Shown here: one piece after another, positions 55,028 to 63,768 of the stretch
How positions within the stretch are numbered: position 1 is the first letter of the stretch
How the letters are laid out: each line of letters opens with the position of its first letter
Source: Corynebacterium renale
Lineage (GTDB): Bacteria > Actinomycetota > Actinomycetes > Mycobacteriales > Mycobacteriaceae
DNA: 64,000 nt
Assembly: GCF_002563965.1 (NCBI RefSeq)
Contig: NZ_PDJF01000001.1
Span: 1,364,001-1,428,000 of the forward strand
Reading direction: 5' to 3'
Notes under the pieces: model-generated
The model's database searches: none
Told to the model about the DNA's origin: nothing
What the model saw: the letters and a program-made list of their open reading frames with translations, nothing else
Made by a program: the position numbers and the translations under genes

Positions 55028-55075
55028 AAAGGCTTGCCTAATAGGATACCGGGGTATTAGGCTTGCTTCAAGTAT
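55028..55075. promoter_or_regulatory. Two DtxR-like boxes in the siderophore locus promoter region
   Basis: AAAGGCTTGCCTAATAGGA (55028-55046) matches the DtxR consensus at 11 of 19 positions and TTAGGCTTGCTTCAAGTAT (55057-55075) at 12 of 19. They lie between the divergent siderophore-interacting and lipoprotein genes, one towards each. Both genes are expected iron-regulated, which supports the reading despite modest scores. Confidence 0.6.
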
Positions 55076-55107
55076 CGAACTTTCGTATAGAACCTGGGAG
55101 CACTCAT

Positions 55108-56052
55108 ATGGCTTTCTTACCACGCCGTCTTACAGCCGCCGTCGCGGCGCTTACCGCATCTGCACTAGTACTCACCGGCTGCTCACGCGGTGACGGCGAC
55201 ACCGACACCGCCGCAAGCACCGGCAAAGAACGCGTGGTCAGCCTAGGTTACGGTGACGCAGACACACTCCTTGCTCTCGACGTCACCCCGGTCGCCTTGG
55301 CTACCTGGGGTGCCGAAGGTGACGGCGACCCCTCCGGTGTCGGACCCTGGGCCAAGGACCTGCTCGGCGATAGCACGCCGACCGTCATCTACAACGTGGC
55401 CAACGGTTTCACCGCCGACATCCTCGAGCAGGTCACGGCGCAAAACCCGGACACCATTGTGGCCGTGAACCAGGCCGTGGATTCCGAAGCTAAGAGCTCG
55501 CTGGAAGCCATTGCGCCGACGACCGTCAAGCCAGAGGGCTACGAAGATTGGCAGATCCCTTGGGATGAGCAGGTTACTCAGATTGCGGGTGCCGTCGATA
55601 AGCAAAAAGAGGGCGAGCAGCTCATCGCTGACACCAAGGCTGTCTTCGAAAAGTTTAAGAAAGACCACCCTGAATTGCAGGGCAAGCGCGTGGCCATCGG
55701 CATGCCGTACGCAGGCAAGTTCGGCCTCTACACCTCCGGTGATGGGCGTGGCCAGTTCGTGGAGAACCTAGGTTTTGTCATCCCGAAGGAATTGCAGGGC
55801 GACGGCTCCCAGTTCTTCGTCGACTACTCGCCAGAGAACTACGCGGACCTGAATAACGTGGACTACCTCTTCGTCCTCGACTACAACGGTGCCGTCGATG
55901 AGCTGAAGAAAGACGCTACCTTCCAGAACCTGGAGATTGTCAAGGACGGGCGCGTGCGCTACTTCCACACCGACGTCGGAAACGCGATGAGCATGCCAAA
56001 CCCGGTGACCATCCCGTGGGCTGCGGACAAGTTCGCTGAGCAACTGGCTTAA
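55108..56052 (+). CDS. Iron-siderophore ABC transporter substrate-binding lipoprotein
   Basis: A 314-residue lipoprotein. The signal peptide ends in the lipobox LTGCSRG, with lipidated Cys25. The mature part is a class III (FhuD/FepB-like) binding protein: RVVSLGYGDADTLLALDVTP, DTIVAVNQAVDSE, QIPWDEQVTQIAGAVDK and LFVLDYNG. It delivers ferric siderophore to the two permeases that follow. SD GGGAG precedes the ATG. The stop abuts the first permease start by a one-base overlap. Confidence 0.94.
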   Translation: MAFLPRRLTAAVAALTASALVLTGCSRGDGDTDTAASTGKERVVSLGYGDADTLLALDVTPVALATWGAEGDGDPSGVGPWAKDLLGDSTPTVIYNVANGFTADILEQVTAQNPDTIVAVNQAVDSEAKSSLEAIAPTTVKPEGYEDWQIPWDEQVTQIAGAVDKQKEGEQLIADTKAVFEKFKKDHPELQGKRVAIGMPYAGKFGLYTSGDGRGQFVENLGFVIPKELQGDGSQFFVDYSPENYADLNNVDYLFVLDYNGAVDELKKDATFQNLEIVKDGRVRYFHTDVGNAMSMPNPVTIPWAADKFAEQLA

Positions 56053-57044
56053 TGCAGGTACGTCAAGCTCCACCCCGACTGGTGGTGGGGCTTTCCCTAT
56101 TTTTGGTCCTGCTGCTGGTGGGGTCACTGTTTATCGGTTCACGCCTCGTCGCGCCCGCAGGAATCTGGAACGCACTGTTTTCGGCTGACGACGCCGAACT
56201 GCACGGCATCGTCTGGAACCTGCGCATCCCACGCACCTTCCTCGCAGCCTTCGCCGGGGCTTCGCTAGCTGTCGCCGGCCTCCTAGCGCAGGCGTGGACG
56301 CGTAACCCACTAGCCGATCCCGGTTTCATCGGGATTACCTCGGGTGCTTCTTTCATGGTGGCGTGTGGCATGGTGACAGGGTGGGCGACCACACTTGGCA
56401 TGCGCACGGTATTCGCCTTGCTGGGTGCGACTTTCGCAGCGGTGGTTGTGCTCGCTGTCGCGCGCAGATCCACCCAACCCCTGACCCTGATTCTGGTGGG
56501 GGTGGGCATTGATGCGTCGTTGCGCGCAGGGGCAACCCTGATCGGGTTGTTTTCCACCGACGTACTTGATGCGATGCGGCGCTGGACCGTGGGCTCTACG
56601 TTTGGTCGGGGGACCGAAGACGTCGCGCTTGCGGGCATGGGCCTGGCCGTGGGGGCAGTGTGCGCGATTCTGGCTGCCCGCCCCTTGGACCTCTTGGCGA
56701 TGGGGGAGGAAACATCGCGTGCGCTTGGCAGCTCCCCGGTGGTTGCGCGCAGGTTGGCAGCTGCCGGCGTCATCATCCTGGCTGGCACTGCGACCGCCGC
56801 GACGGGCCCGCTGGCTTTCGTCGGTTTCGCTGCACCGCACCTCATGCGCCGGTTCTGCGGCCCTTCGGTGGCCCGGCTGCTGGCGCCGACGGCACTGCTG
56901 GGCGCGAACCTGGTCTTGCTTGCCGACGTCATCGGCCGCGTCGTGATGCGCCCCGGAGAATTGGAAATGTCGATTGTCCTGGCCATCATTGGTGCGCCAC
57001 TACTGATCTACGCGGTACATAGGGGTGTGGGATGGAAACGATAA
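56052..57044 (+). CDS. FecCD-family iron-siderophore permease (1)
   Basis: A 330-residue membrane subunit with about nine to ten helices. The family motifs are LRIPRTFLAAFAGASLAVAG, NPLADPGFIGITSGA and the ATPase-contact loop ATGPLAFVGFAAPHLMRRF, then RPGELEMSIVLAIIGAPL. Starts on the last base of the binding-protein stop and overlaps the second permease by 13 bases. Forms a heterodimeric channel with it. Confidence 0.95.
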   Translation: MQVRQAPPRLVVGLSLFLVLLLVGSLFIGSRLVAPAGIWNALFSADDAELHGIVWNLRIPRTFLAAFAGASLAVAGLLAQAWTRNPLADPGFIGITSGASFMVACGMVTGWATTLGMRTVFALLGATFAAVVVLAVARRSTQPLTLILVGVGIDASLRAGATLIGLFSTDVLDAMRRWTVGSTFGRGTEDVALAGMGLAVGAVCAILAARPLDLLAMGEETSRALGSSPVVARRLAAAGVIILAGTATAATGPLAFVGFAAPHLMRRFCGPSVARLLAPTALLGANLVLLADVIGRVVMRPGELEMSIVLAIIGAPLLIYAVHRGVGWKR

Positions 57045-58075
57045 CTCTACTGGCCCGCCAGCGGCGCGCACGTGTGCGTGCCATCGTCTTAGCCACCGTC
57101 CTATTAACGGCCTTAGCCGTGTCGGCGTACGTCATTCTCTTGGGCCAAGGCACAGTGAAGATGAGTCCTGCCCACGTCTTCGATGTGCTCACCGGCGGTG
57201 GCACCCGGCAGGAAATTAGCGTGATTTGGGACTTACGCATCCCGGTGGCACTTGCCACCGTTGTCGTCGGGGCGGCGCTCGGTATTGCAGGTTCGTGGAC
57301 GCAGACGATGGCGCGCAATCCCTTAGCCTCGCCGGATATTTTGGGTGTGACCTCGGGTGCTGCGGTGCTCGTGGTCATGGGCACAGTTACGTGGCGGCCC
57401 GGCTTCACGGAAGGTATGCCCACGTTCTGGTGGCGGGCGGTACTCGCGCTCATCGGCGCCGGCGTGGTGGTCTTTGTGCTCACGCTGCTTGGCGGGGTGG
57501 GTACCAGCAACCGGATCGTGCTTATGGGTTTTGCGCTGTCCATGATGCTGCAAGCTGTGGTCAGCTATCTGATACTCAAAGCTGATCTGCTCCGCGCCGC
57601 CGACGCCCAAACCTGGCTCGCGGGCTCCACCGGATTCGTGCGTATGGACGCGATTGTGCCGCTCCTCGTAGGGCTAGCACCTTTCATCGCCATCGGCCTG
57701 TGGTGTGGGCGTGACCTGCCATTGCTTGCTCACGACGACGCATCGGCTGCCATGCTCGGGGTGAATATTCGCCGGCAGCGCACACTCCTGCTCGTCGCGG
57801 CCACGGGCGTATCAGCCGTGGTGGTCTCTGCGGTGGGCCCGATCGGGTTCGTCGCGTTGCTGGCACCGCACGTGGCGCGTCTTATCGCCCGCACTCCGGT
57901 CCCCAGCCCGGTGGTCTCGGCGGCGGCGGGTGCCGCATTGCTGACCACGTGCGCAGTCATCGCGGCAGCACTGCCGGTGAATGCGCCTGTCGGATCGGTG
58001 ACTGCACTGATCGGCGGCGTCGCCCTGGCAATCTTGGTCTGGGCGCGTACACACAAGAAGGGACACAACTTATGA
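57032..58075 (+). CDS. FecCD-family iron-siderophore permease (2)
   Basis: A 347-residue partner permease. Motifs: IWDLRIPVALATVVVGAALG, NPLASPDILGVTSGAAVLV and VGPIGFVALLAPHVARLI. The usual GELPVG-type ending is replaced by LPVNAPVGSVTALIGGVAL. It overlaps the ATPase gene by four bases (ATGA), so all four transport genes form one tightly coupled operon. Confidence 0.95.
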   Translation: METITLLARQRRARVRAIVLATVLLTALAVSAYVILLGQGTVKMSPAHVFDVLTGGGTRQEISVIWDLRIPVALATVVVGAALGIAGSWTQTMARNPLASPDILGVTSGAAVLVVMGTVTWRPGFTEGMPTFWWRAVLALIGAGVVVFVLTLLGGVGTSNRIVLMGFALSMMLQAVVSYLILKADLLRAADAQTWLAGSTGFVRMDAIVPLLVGLAPFIAIGLWCGRDLPLLAHDDASAAMLGVNIRRQRTLLLVAATGVSAVVVSAVGPIGFVALLAPHVARLIARTPVPSPVVSAAAGAALLTTCAVIAAALPVNAPVGSVTALIGGVALAILVWARTHKKGHNL

Positions 58076-58872
58076 GCCAGCCCGTCCTCGAAGTCCACAA
58101 CGTGGCCGCAGGCTACGATAAGGGGCCTGACATCCTCCACGGCGTGAGCGTTAAAGCCTACGCCGGCACGGTCACCACGCTGATCGGCCCCAATGGGTGT
58201 GGCAAGTCCACGCTGCTGAAAACTATGTCTCACCTACTTTCGCCACGTAGTGGGGAAGTAACCATCCACGGCGAGCCTTTGCACAGCTTGAATGCTAGGG
58301 AAGCGGCGCTGCGCATTGCGTTACTACCGCAGCATCCCATGGCGCCCGAAGGCCTCACCGTGGGTGAACTCATCGCGCGTGGACGTCACCCGCACCGTGG
58401 CCGTTTCCAAGGCCTGAGCCAGGCGGACAAACACGCAATCGAGAACTCCTGCACCGCAACCGACGTCGCCGCGCTCCTTCAGAACGACATCGCCGCGCTA
58501 TCCGGCGGGCAGCGCCAGCGCGTCTGGCTGGCCATGACGCTAGCCCAAGACACTCCAGTCTTGCTTCTCGACGAACCGACCACCTTCCTCGACCCCGCCC
58601 ACGCGATAGAAATGCTGGGATTGGCCCGCGACCAGGCCCGCAATGGCAAAGCCGTGGTCATGGTTTTGCATGACCTCATGATGGCCGGCCAATACTCAGA
58701 CCACTTGGTGGTCATGAAGTCTGGAACCGTCATCGCCGAAGGCCACCCTGACGAAGCACTGAACCCGCAGGTTCTGGAAGAAACCTACGGGTTGGATGCT
58801 GACGTATGGGAGGACCCCAAGGGCCAAGGGCCCGTTATTGTTCCCCGTGGTGTGGTGCGGCGGCAGGATTAG
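58072..58872 (+). CDS. Iron-siderophore ABC transporter ATP-binding protein
   Basis: A 266-residue FepC/FhuC-like ATPase. Walker A is GPNGCGKST (residues 39-47), Q-loop LLPQHP, signature LSGGQRQRVW, Walker B VLLLDEPTTFLD and the switch His in VLHDLMM. The ATG at 58072 is set by overlap with the second permease; longer frames are spurious. Its last 38 bases overlap the end of the converging siderophore synthetase gene. Confidence 0.96.
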   Translation: MSQPVLEVHNVAAGYDKGPDILHGVSVKAYAGTVTTLIGPNGCGKSTLLKTMSHLLSPRSGEVTIHGEPLHSLNAREAALRIALLPQHPMAPEGLTVGELIARGRHPHRGRFQGLSQADKHAIENSCTATDVAALLQNDIAALSGGQRQRVWLAMTLAQDTPVLLLDEPTTFLDPAHAIEMLGLARDQARNGKAVVMVLHDLMMAGQYSDHLVVMKSGTVIAEGHPDEALNPQVLEETYGLDADVWEDPKGQGPVIVPRGVVRRQD

Positions 58873-61243
58873 CAATCCGGCCCGCATACAACAGGGAAGA
58901 ATTCTGGTCCGCCAGGTTCACCATCGTGTGCGGGTTACGCAGCTGCAGGCGGTTGAGGCAGGAGTGCTCGAAATCCTCTGCCAGCAGGGGGAGGTGACGC
59001 CCGGAGTCGGGATAATCGTCCCAGTATTCTTCAATACATTCACGCACCAAGGCCCAGAAGGTGGCGTCGTCAAGCAGCCCAGCATCGGCCAGGATTCCGC
59101 CGAGGTGGCGGAGTACGCCGTCGAAAATATCGGTGTGGATGGATAGGGCGCGGGTTTCGTCGGTGAAGGAACCGAAGTCCGCCTGGATACGTGAAACCTC
59201 CTCCGGTAATTCGATGGAGGCGCGCACCACGGCGACCTCCTCGCCCAAATCCTTGAAGAAGGCACCCACCGGGGCGTTATCGTGCAGCTCCAGGATCGTG
59301 TTTTCAGCGTGCGGCATAAATGCGATGTCGTATTCGGCCAGCGCGCGCACATTGGGGCGCAGGTAGACACGCAACAATTGGCGGACCCACTGCTGTGCGC
59401 CCAGACCGCTGCGGCGAATCCATTCGGCGGCCAGGGAATTTCCATCCGCATCCACGTGGAGTACGGCGGCCAGGGTGACGGCAAGGGATCCCTCGCCCAA
59501 CATCGGGATAGGGGACTCGCGCCACAGCCCAGCGATCATCTTGTGGTGCGGACCCTTTTCCGCCACGCCGGCTTCGGTGCTGCGGTGGTAAATGTCGCCG
59601 GTGAACCCAATCGACGCGATTTCCTTGAGCAGCCGAACGTTGCAGCGCAGGTAGTCTTCATCCTCGTCGAGGTACCGGCCCAACCACTCGTTGATTGCCG
59701 GGGTGACACGCATGTACTCCGGTGAGAGGCCACGGGTAAATCCCATGTTGCGCACCGCAATTGCAGTCTTCACGTATGGTGCTTCCGGTCGGGTCAGGTT
59801 GAAGAACGTGCGTAGCGACTGCTGCGGGTGCATCACGTCGGGGCCGGTGCCCAGGTAGACCAGGTCCTTGCGCAGGATGCTGGCCGCGAAAGCGGTGAGC
59901 ACCTTGTTTTCCCACTGCCATGGGTGCAAGGGCAGCGGCACGTAATCCGCAGGGTCGAGGTCTAGGCGGCGGAGTGTGTCTTCCCACCCGGGAATGTGTT
60001 CGCTGATCAGGGCGTCCGCGTCCAACCCGGATACGGCCGCGAGGGTGGTCATCGAGCGTCGCGCAGCAACCCACACTAGTACTGTTGAAGACCCAACCTC
60101 TGGGACGTAGGCGCGCATTTGTTCTTCGCTCATGCCGGCGCGCCCTGAATTAGCCACGAATCCGGGGTGGCCCTCGAACATGGCCGATTCCAGGAAGTTG
60201 AGATAGTCGCCGGGACTTAAGAAGGTGGCGGCGTCGACAAGCTCAGTGACGGTGGGGCGCTCCATTGACTCCACCCGCGCGCGACCTGCGAGGGTGGACG
60301 CGATTTCTTCCACATACGTGTGCACGAATTCCGGTGGAATTCCTAGTTGCTGCGATCCGCGTGCGATAAGGTCCACTAAGTCCGGCAGCGAACCGTCAAC
60401 GGCAGTGATCGAATCCGGGTCAATCCGGTAATGCTCCAACGGGTGGACTGTCGCGGTGAACTCGATGGTGAAACCGCCCAGCTCCGTGCGGAAACGGCCC
60501 TCACCAGCAGGGGAGACGCCGATGAGGCGTTCGTGGATGAACTCGCGCAATGCTTTGGCCAGCAGATCGCGGTGCGCCCGCTGCGCACCCGGGGCAATAA
60601 GGTGGCCGCCGTCATTGCCCTGCTTCTCGACGCCCGCCTGCGCCCCCAACACGCTCGCCACGAAACCAGACGCACTCACCGCCTCTAGGCGCGCGTGTTT
60701 GTCGCCTAAGTCAACGGATTCGCACCCGGGTAGAACCCGAAAGCCCCCAAGCGCATTCTTGGCATGAATCTTGGTGTTGCGCACGTCTGGTTCCACGATG
60801 ACGCGCTGGGGGATAGATCCGCCGATAACTGCACCGGCCACCGAATCGCCGGCCACACGTGGAATCGCGAAAATCCACGCCAGGGTGGCCGCCATGAGCG
60901 CTGAGGTCAACCCCTTTTCCCGGGCACCGGTAGGAGGTGCGCAGAGCAGGTGCATTCCGATGTCGCCCGGTTGCAGATTGACGTGCGTGGCCAGCGGGGA
61001 ATTCGCGGGATCGTAGACCTCGATAAGAGCAAGCGGGGTGCCTGCGCGTTCAATAATCCACCCGGCCTCATCCGGTGCGGTGGCCAGGCGGGCGATTTCA
61101 CGTGCGACGTCGTCAGGCGTGGAATCCAGTTCACCCCAAAACTTCGCGTGCGGGTCCGTCACCCATCGGTGCAGAGTATCCCGGTCACTGGATACGAGCG
61201 GGCGGACGCGTAAATTACCGGCGGTACTGAAGAGGCGTGCCAC
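58835..61243 (-). CDS. GNAT acyltransferase - IucA/IucC siderophore synthetase fusion
   Basis: An 802-residue two-domain protein. Residues 1-185 are an IucB/MbtK-like acyltransferase (LHRWVTDPHAKFWGEL, DIGMHLLCAPPTG, RVIVEPDVRNTKIHAKN, GGFRVL), expected to acylate hydroxylysine. Residues about 190-800 are a NIS synthetase of the IucA/IucC type: ESAMFEGHPGF, PLPLHPWQWENKVL, QQSLRTFFNLTRPEAPY, MPHAENTILELHDN and the FhuF-like C-terminal domain. It condenses a carboxylate such as citrate with the acyl-hydroxamate amine. GTG start two bases before the hydroxylase stop, so they are coupled. Only one synthetase is present, so iterative or asymmetric assembly is implied. Confidence 0.88.
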   Translation of the reverse strand: MARLFSTAGNLRVRPLVSSDRDTLHRWVTDPHAKFWGELDSTPDDVAREIARLATAPDEAGWIIERAGTPLALIEVYDPANSPLATHVNLQPGDIGMHLLCAPPTGAREKGLTSALMAATLAWIFAIPRVAGDSVAGAVIGGSIPQRVIVEPDVRNTKIHAKNALGGFRVLPGCESVDLGDKHARLEAVSASGFVASVLGAQAGVEKQGNDGGHLIAPGAQRAHRDLLAKALREFIHERLIGVSPAGEGRFRTELGGFTIEFTATVHPLEHYRIDPDSITAVDGSLPDLVDLIARGSQQLGIPPEFVHTYVEEIASTLAGRARVESMERPTVTELVDAATFLSPGDYLNFLESAMFEGHPGFVANSGRAGMSEEQMRAYVPEVGSSTVLVWVAARRSMTTLAAVSGLDADALISEHIPGWEDTLRRLDLDPADYVPLPLHPWQWENKVLTAFAASILRKDLVYLGTGPDVMHPQQSLRTFFNLTRPEAPYVKTAIAVRNMGFTRGLSPEYMRVTPAINEWLGRYLDEDEDYLRCNVRLLKEIASIGFTGDIYHRSTEAGVAEKGPHHKMIAGLWRESPIPMLGEGSLAVTLAAVLHVDADGNSLAAEWIRRSGLGAQQWVRQLLRVYLRPNVRALAEYDIAFMPHAENTILELHDNAPVGAFFKDLGEEVAVVRASIELPEEVSRIQADFGSFTDETRALSIHTDIFDGVLRHLGGILADAGLLDDATFWALVRECIEEYWDDYPDSGRHLPLLAEDFEHSCLNRLQLRNPHTMVNLADQNSSLLYAGRIANPAAAPHHGEQ

Positions 61244-61244
61244 T

Positions 61245-62558
61245 TTATTTCAGGCCTCCGAAGTGCTGGAACGCGAATGCCCGCTCAATTGGGTAGACCT
61301 CTCGGCCGGTGATCTGCTTCACGATAATCGAGTTGCGCCACGGTCCCATACCCAGGTCCGGGGCGTTGAGAGAGAATACGTGCTCCTCCGCGTTGAGAAC
61401 GAACATGGAGTGAGCATCATCCACGCTGAAGTCTCCGGCTACGTCGTAGCGGCCCTGCGAATCCAAGTTGATGAGGTCGCGCGCATCCTCCAGGTAAGCA
61501 GGTATCTGCGGGGCGCGGTACCCGGTAGCCAGCACCAGGCCTTGGGTATCCAGGGTGCTTTCGGTGCCGGTCTCACCGTGGTGCAGGCGCACCGTGTGTG
61601 CTCCGTCGTGGAAGTCTTCGTAACTCACAGAAACGCCGGCCTTGAGCGTGGTGTGGGCTTCGACATCGTGGGAGATGCTGAGCCGGTAAAGGGCGTCATA
61701 AATATCGTTGATCAAATCTTCCGAGATGCCCTTGTACAGCCCGCGGTTCTCACGGTTGAGCTGGTCACGTTGGCTTTCCGGCAAGGAAGCGAAGTACTGC
61801 GCGTACTCCGGCGACGTCATTTCCAACGTCAACTTCGTGTACTCCATAGGGAAGAACCGAGGTGAACGGGTCACCCAGTTCAGCTGCTTTTCTTGCTCGA
61901 CCGCAATCGGCAAAAGGTCCTGGAAAATCTCTGCGGCGGACTGCCCGGAGCCTACGATCGTCACCGAATCCAGCTCCAGCAGCTCGTCCCGGTGTTCCAA
62001 AAAGTCCTCCGAGTGCACAACATGTGGCTGGCTCACGGCCCCTGCTAGGTCTTCCGGAACGAACGGAGTGGTTCCTACCGCGCTGACCAGGTGGCGCGCA
62101 GCGACAGCGGTCTTATCGTGGAATTCGACGACCCACCTGGCGCCCGAGTCGTCGACAAGCGCCTGGGGAGCCGGTTTTACCGCGGTGACCTGAGTATTCC
62201 AGTGTGTGGTGGAGAGCTTGCCGTCTACCCACGCGCAGTAGTCGGAGTATTCGCGGCGCAGGGGGTAGAAGTCTTCGCGGATATAGAAGCGGTGCATCCG
62301 CCCTGACAACTTGAGGTAGTTCAGAAAACTGTAAGGGCTGGTGGGGTCAGCCAACGTGACCAAGTCGGCGAGAAAGGGCACCTGAATCGTGGCTTCGTCG
62401 AACATCATGCCGGGATGCCAGCAGAAGCCATCGCGTTGGTCATAAAAAGCTGCAGTGATCTCGCCGGAATCGACGAGTGGTTGAGTCAGTGCGGCCAGCC
62501 CCAAACCGAAGGGCCCCAGGCCGATTCCCACGACGTCATAAGTTACTAAGGCTTGCAT
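61245..62558 (-). CDS. Lysine/ornithine N-monooxygenase (IucD-like)
   Basis: A 437-residue FAD- and NADPH-dependent hydroxylase, first step of hydroxamate siderophore synthesis. FAD-binding VVGIGLGPFGLGLAAL begins at residue 9. FCWHPGMMFDEATIQVPFLADL is characteristic of IucD (shown here in part: CWHPGMMFDEATIQVPF). The NADPH loop is IVGSGQSAAEIF and the C-terminal FAD motif LATGYRAPQIP. No decarboxylase is nearby, so lysine rather than cadaverine is the likely substrate. TAAGCT ends six bases before the ATG, suggesting a leaderless mRNA. Confidence 0.92.
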   Translation of the reverse strand: MQALVTYDVVGIGLGPFGLGLAALTQPLVDSGEITAAFYDQRDGFCWHPGMMFDEATIQVPFLADLVTLADPTSPYSFLNYLKLSGRMHRFYIREDFYPLRREYSDYCAWVDGKLSTTHWNTQVTAVKPAPQALVDDSGARWVVEFHDKTAVAARHLVSAVGTTPFVPEDLAGAVSQPHVVHSEDFLEHRDELLELDSVTIVGSGQSAAEIFQDLLPIAVEQEKQLNWVTRSPRFFPMEYTKLTLEMTSPEYAQYFASLPESQRDQLNRENRGLYKGISEDLINDIYDALYRLSISHDVEAHTTLKAGVSVSYEDFHDGAHTVRLHHGETGTESTLDTQGLVLATGYRAPQIPAYLEDARDLINLDSQGRYDVAGDFSVDDAHSMFVLNAEEHVFSLNAPDLGMGPWRNSIIVKQITGREVYPIERAFAFQHFGGLK

Positions 62559-62610
62559 AACTATAGCTTAAACCTTCGACCAGGTGTGGGCTGGTTAGGG
62601 GGCTGGCCAG

Positions 62611-62663
62611 GAGACGATAATTCTTCGTCTCATTTAACCGGTTATGGAGCAGGTGATTAGACT
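62611..62663 (+). promoter_or_regulatory. marR promoter with stacked palindromes
   Basis: GAGACGA-N7-TCGTCTC (62611-62631), TAACCGGTTA (62635-62644) and AGAC-N3-GTCT around 62660-62670 are packed before the marR start. TAGACT (62658-62663) is a -10 seven bases before the ATG. Autorepression, and control of the divergent hydroxylase, is plausible. Confidence 0.45.
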
Positions 62664-62670
62664 ACGTCTC

Positions 62671-63144
62671 ATGGCAGATACGCGGTGGCTTAACCCAGAG
62701 GAAACCCAAACCTGGTTAAACATGTGGGGTGTTACCCAATGGCTGACCACCCGCCTCGACGAACAGTTGAAAAAGGACTCCGGGGTTTCCTTAAGCGACT
62801 ACTTCGTCCTCGCCCAAATCTCCCTAGCCCCGGACGCGCGCCTGACCATGAGCGACCTCGCCGCCGTCGCCGACATGAGCCCTTCGCGGCTTTCCCACAC
62901 CGTCGCCCGACTAGAAAAGCGCGGTTGGGTATCCCGCGAACAATCAGAGACCGACCGCCGCACCAACATCGCCGTCCTACTTCCTGCAGGCCAGGAATTC
63001 CTGGACCAGGCCGCTCCCGGCCACGTGGAGTGCGCCCGCTCCTACATCTTTGACCCGCTCACCCCCGAAGAAGCTGGCGCCCTCGGTACCTCGCTGGGCA
63101 AGATTTTGGACGCCCTCGACCCCCCGACCCTGCCGCGGGCCTAG
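62671..63144 (+). CDS. MarR family transcriptional regulator
   Basis: A 157-residue winged-helix regulator. The recognition region is LTMSDLAAVADMSPSRLSHT with VARLEKRGWV and the wing SREQSETDRRTNIAVLL. The ATG at 62671 is chosen because TAGACT lies seven bases upstream (leaderless) and MADTRWLNPEE is a normal N-terminus; an upstream ATG at 62644 falls in a palindrome. It is divergent from the siderophore hydroxylase and converges on thiE with a four-base overlap. Target and ligand unknown. Confidence 0.9.
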   Translation: MADTRWLNPEETQTWLNMWGVTQWLTTRLDEQLKKDSGVSLSDYFVLAQISLAPDARLTMSDLAAVADMSPSRLSHTVARLEKRGWVSREQSETDRRTNIAVLLPAGQEFLDQAAPGHVECARSYIFDPLTPEEAGALGTSLGKILDALDPPTLPRA

Positions 63145-63767
63145 GCGCCTTCGAAAGCCGCCCGCAGTTCGGCAGCTGCACGCGCCGGGTCAGGCGCGGC
63201 CATGATTGCAGAAACCACACAAAATCCCGCCACGCCAGTGCCTGCCAGCTTTGCGACGTTACCCTGGTTCACCCCGCCTATCGCCACCGAAGCAATCCCA
63301 CGTTCGTGGGCTGCATTGGCAACATCCTGCAGGCCCGCAACCCCGATACCGGCGGGGGCGTCCTTCTTCGTAGCCGTATCCCATACCGGTCCGATGCCGA
63401 TGACGTCAGGGATGACGTCCGTGATGGTGGCAAGCTCTGCCATATTTCCTACCGATAGCCCAATCGGCACGTTCGGTCCCACGAGATTGCGTACCTGGTC
63501 TAAGGGCATATCTCCCTGGCCTACATGCACGCCCACGCCTAAGCGGGCGGCGACTTCTACGCGGTCGTTGATGATCAGCGGCACGTCCACACGCCGCAGG
63601 ATTTCGCGAGCTTGGGCCTCGATGGCCTCGTCAGGGGCGGTCTTGTCCCGCAATTGCACTACCGTGACGCCACCAGCGACAGCCTGCTCCACGACGTCGA
63701 CAACGCGCTCACGCCCACCCGCAAGATCGGGGTCGGTGATGAGGTAGCACGTGTAATCCACAGCCAC
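63141..63767 (-). CDS. thiE: Thiamine-phosphate synthase
   Basis: A 208-residue TIM-barrel enzyme joining HMP-PP and thiazole phosphate. Motifs: CYLITDPDLAGG, VTVVQLRDKTAPDE, LIINDRVEVAARLGVGVHVG, IGIGPVWDTATKKDAPA and VAIGGVNQGNVAKL. GTG start eight bases from the end of thiM in the same direction, so the two form an operon. Confidence 0.96.
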   Translation of the reverse strand: MAVDYTCYLITDPDLAGGRERVVDVVEQAVAGGVTVVQLRDKTAPDEAIEAQAREILRRVDVPLIINDRVEVAARLGVGVHVGQGDMPLDQVRNLVGPNVPIGLSVGNMAELATITDVIPDVIGIGPVWDTATKKDAPAGIGVAGLQDVANAAHERGIASVAIGGVNQGNVAKLAGTGVAGFCVVSAIMAAPDPARAAAELRAAFEGA

Positions 63768-63768
63768 G

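Noticed and set aside
62591..62613. DtxR-like TTAGG start upstream of the siderophore hydroxylase
   Set aside because: Only the first five bases fit; the rest of the 19-base consensus does not match.
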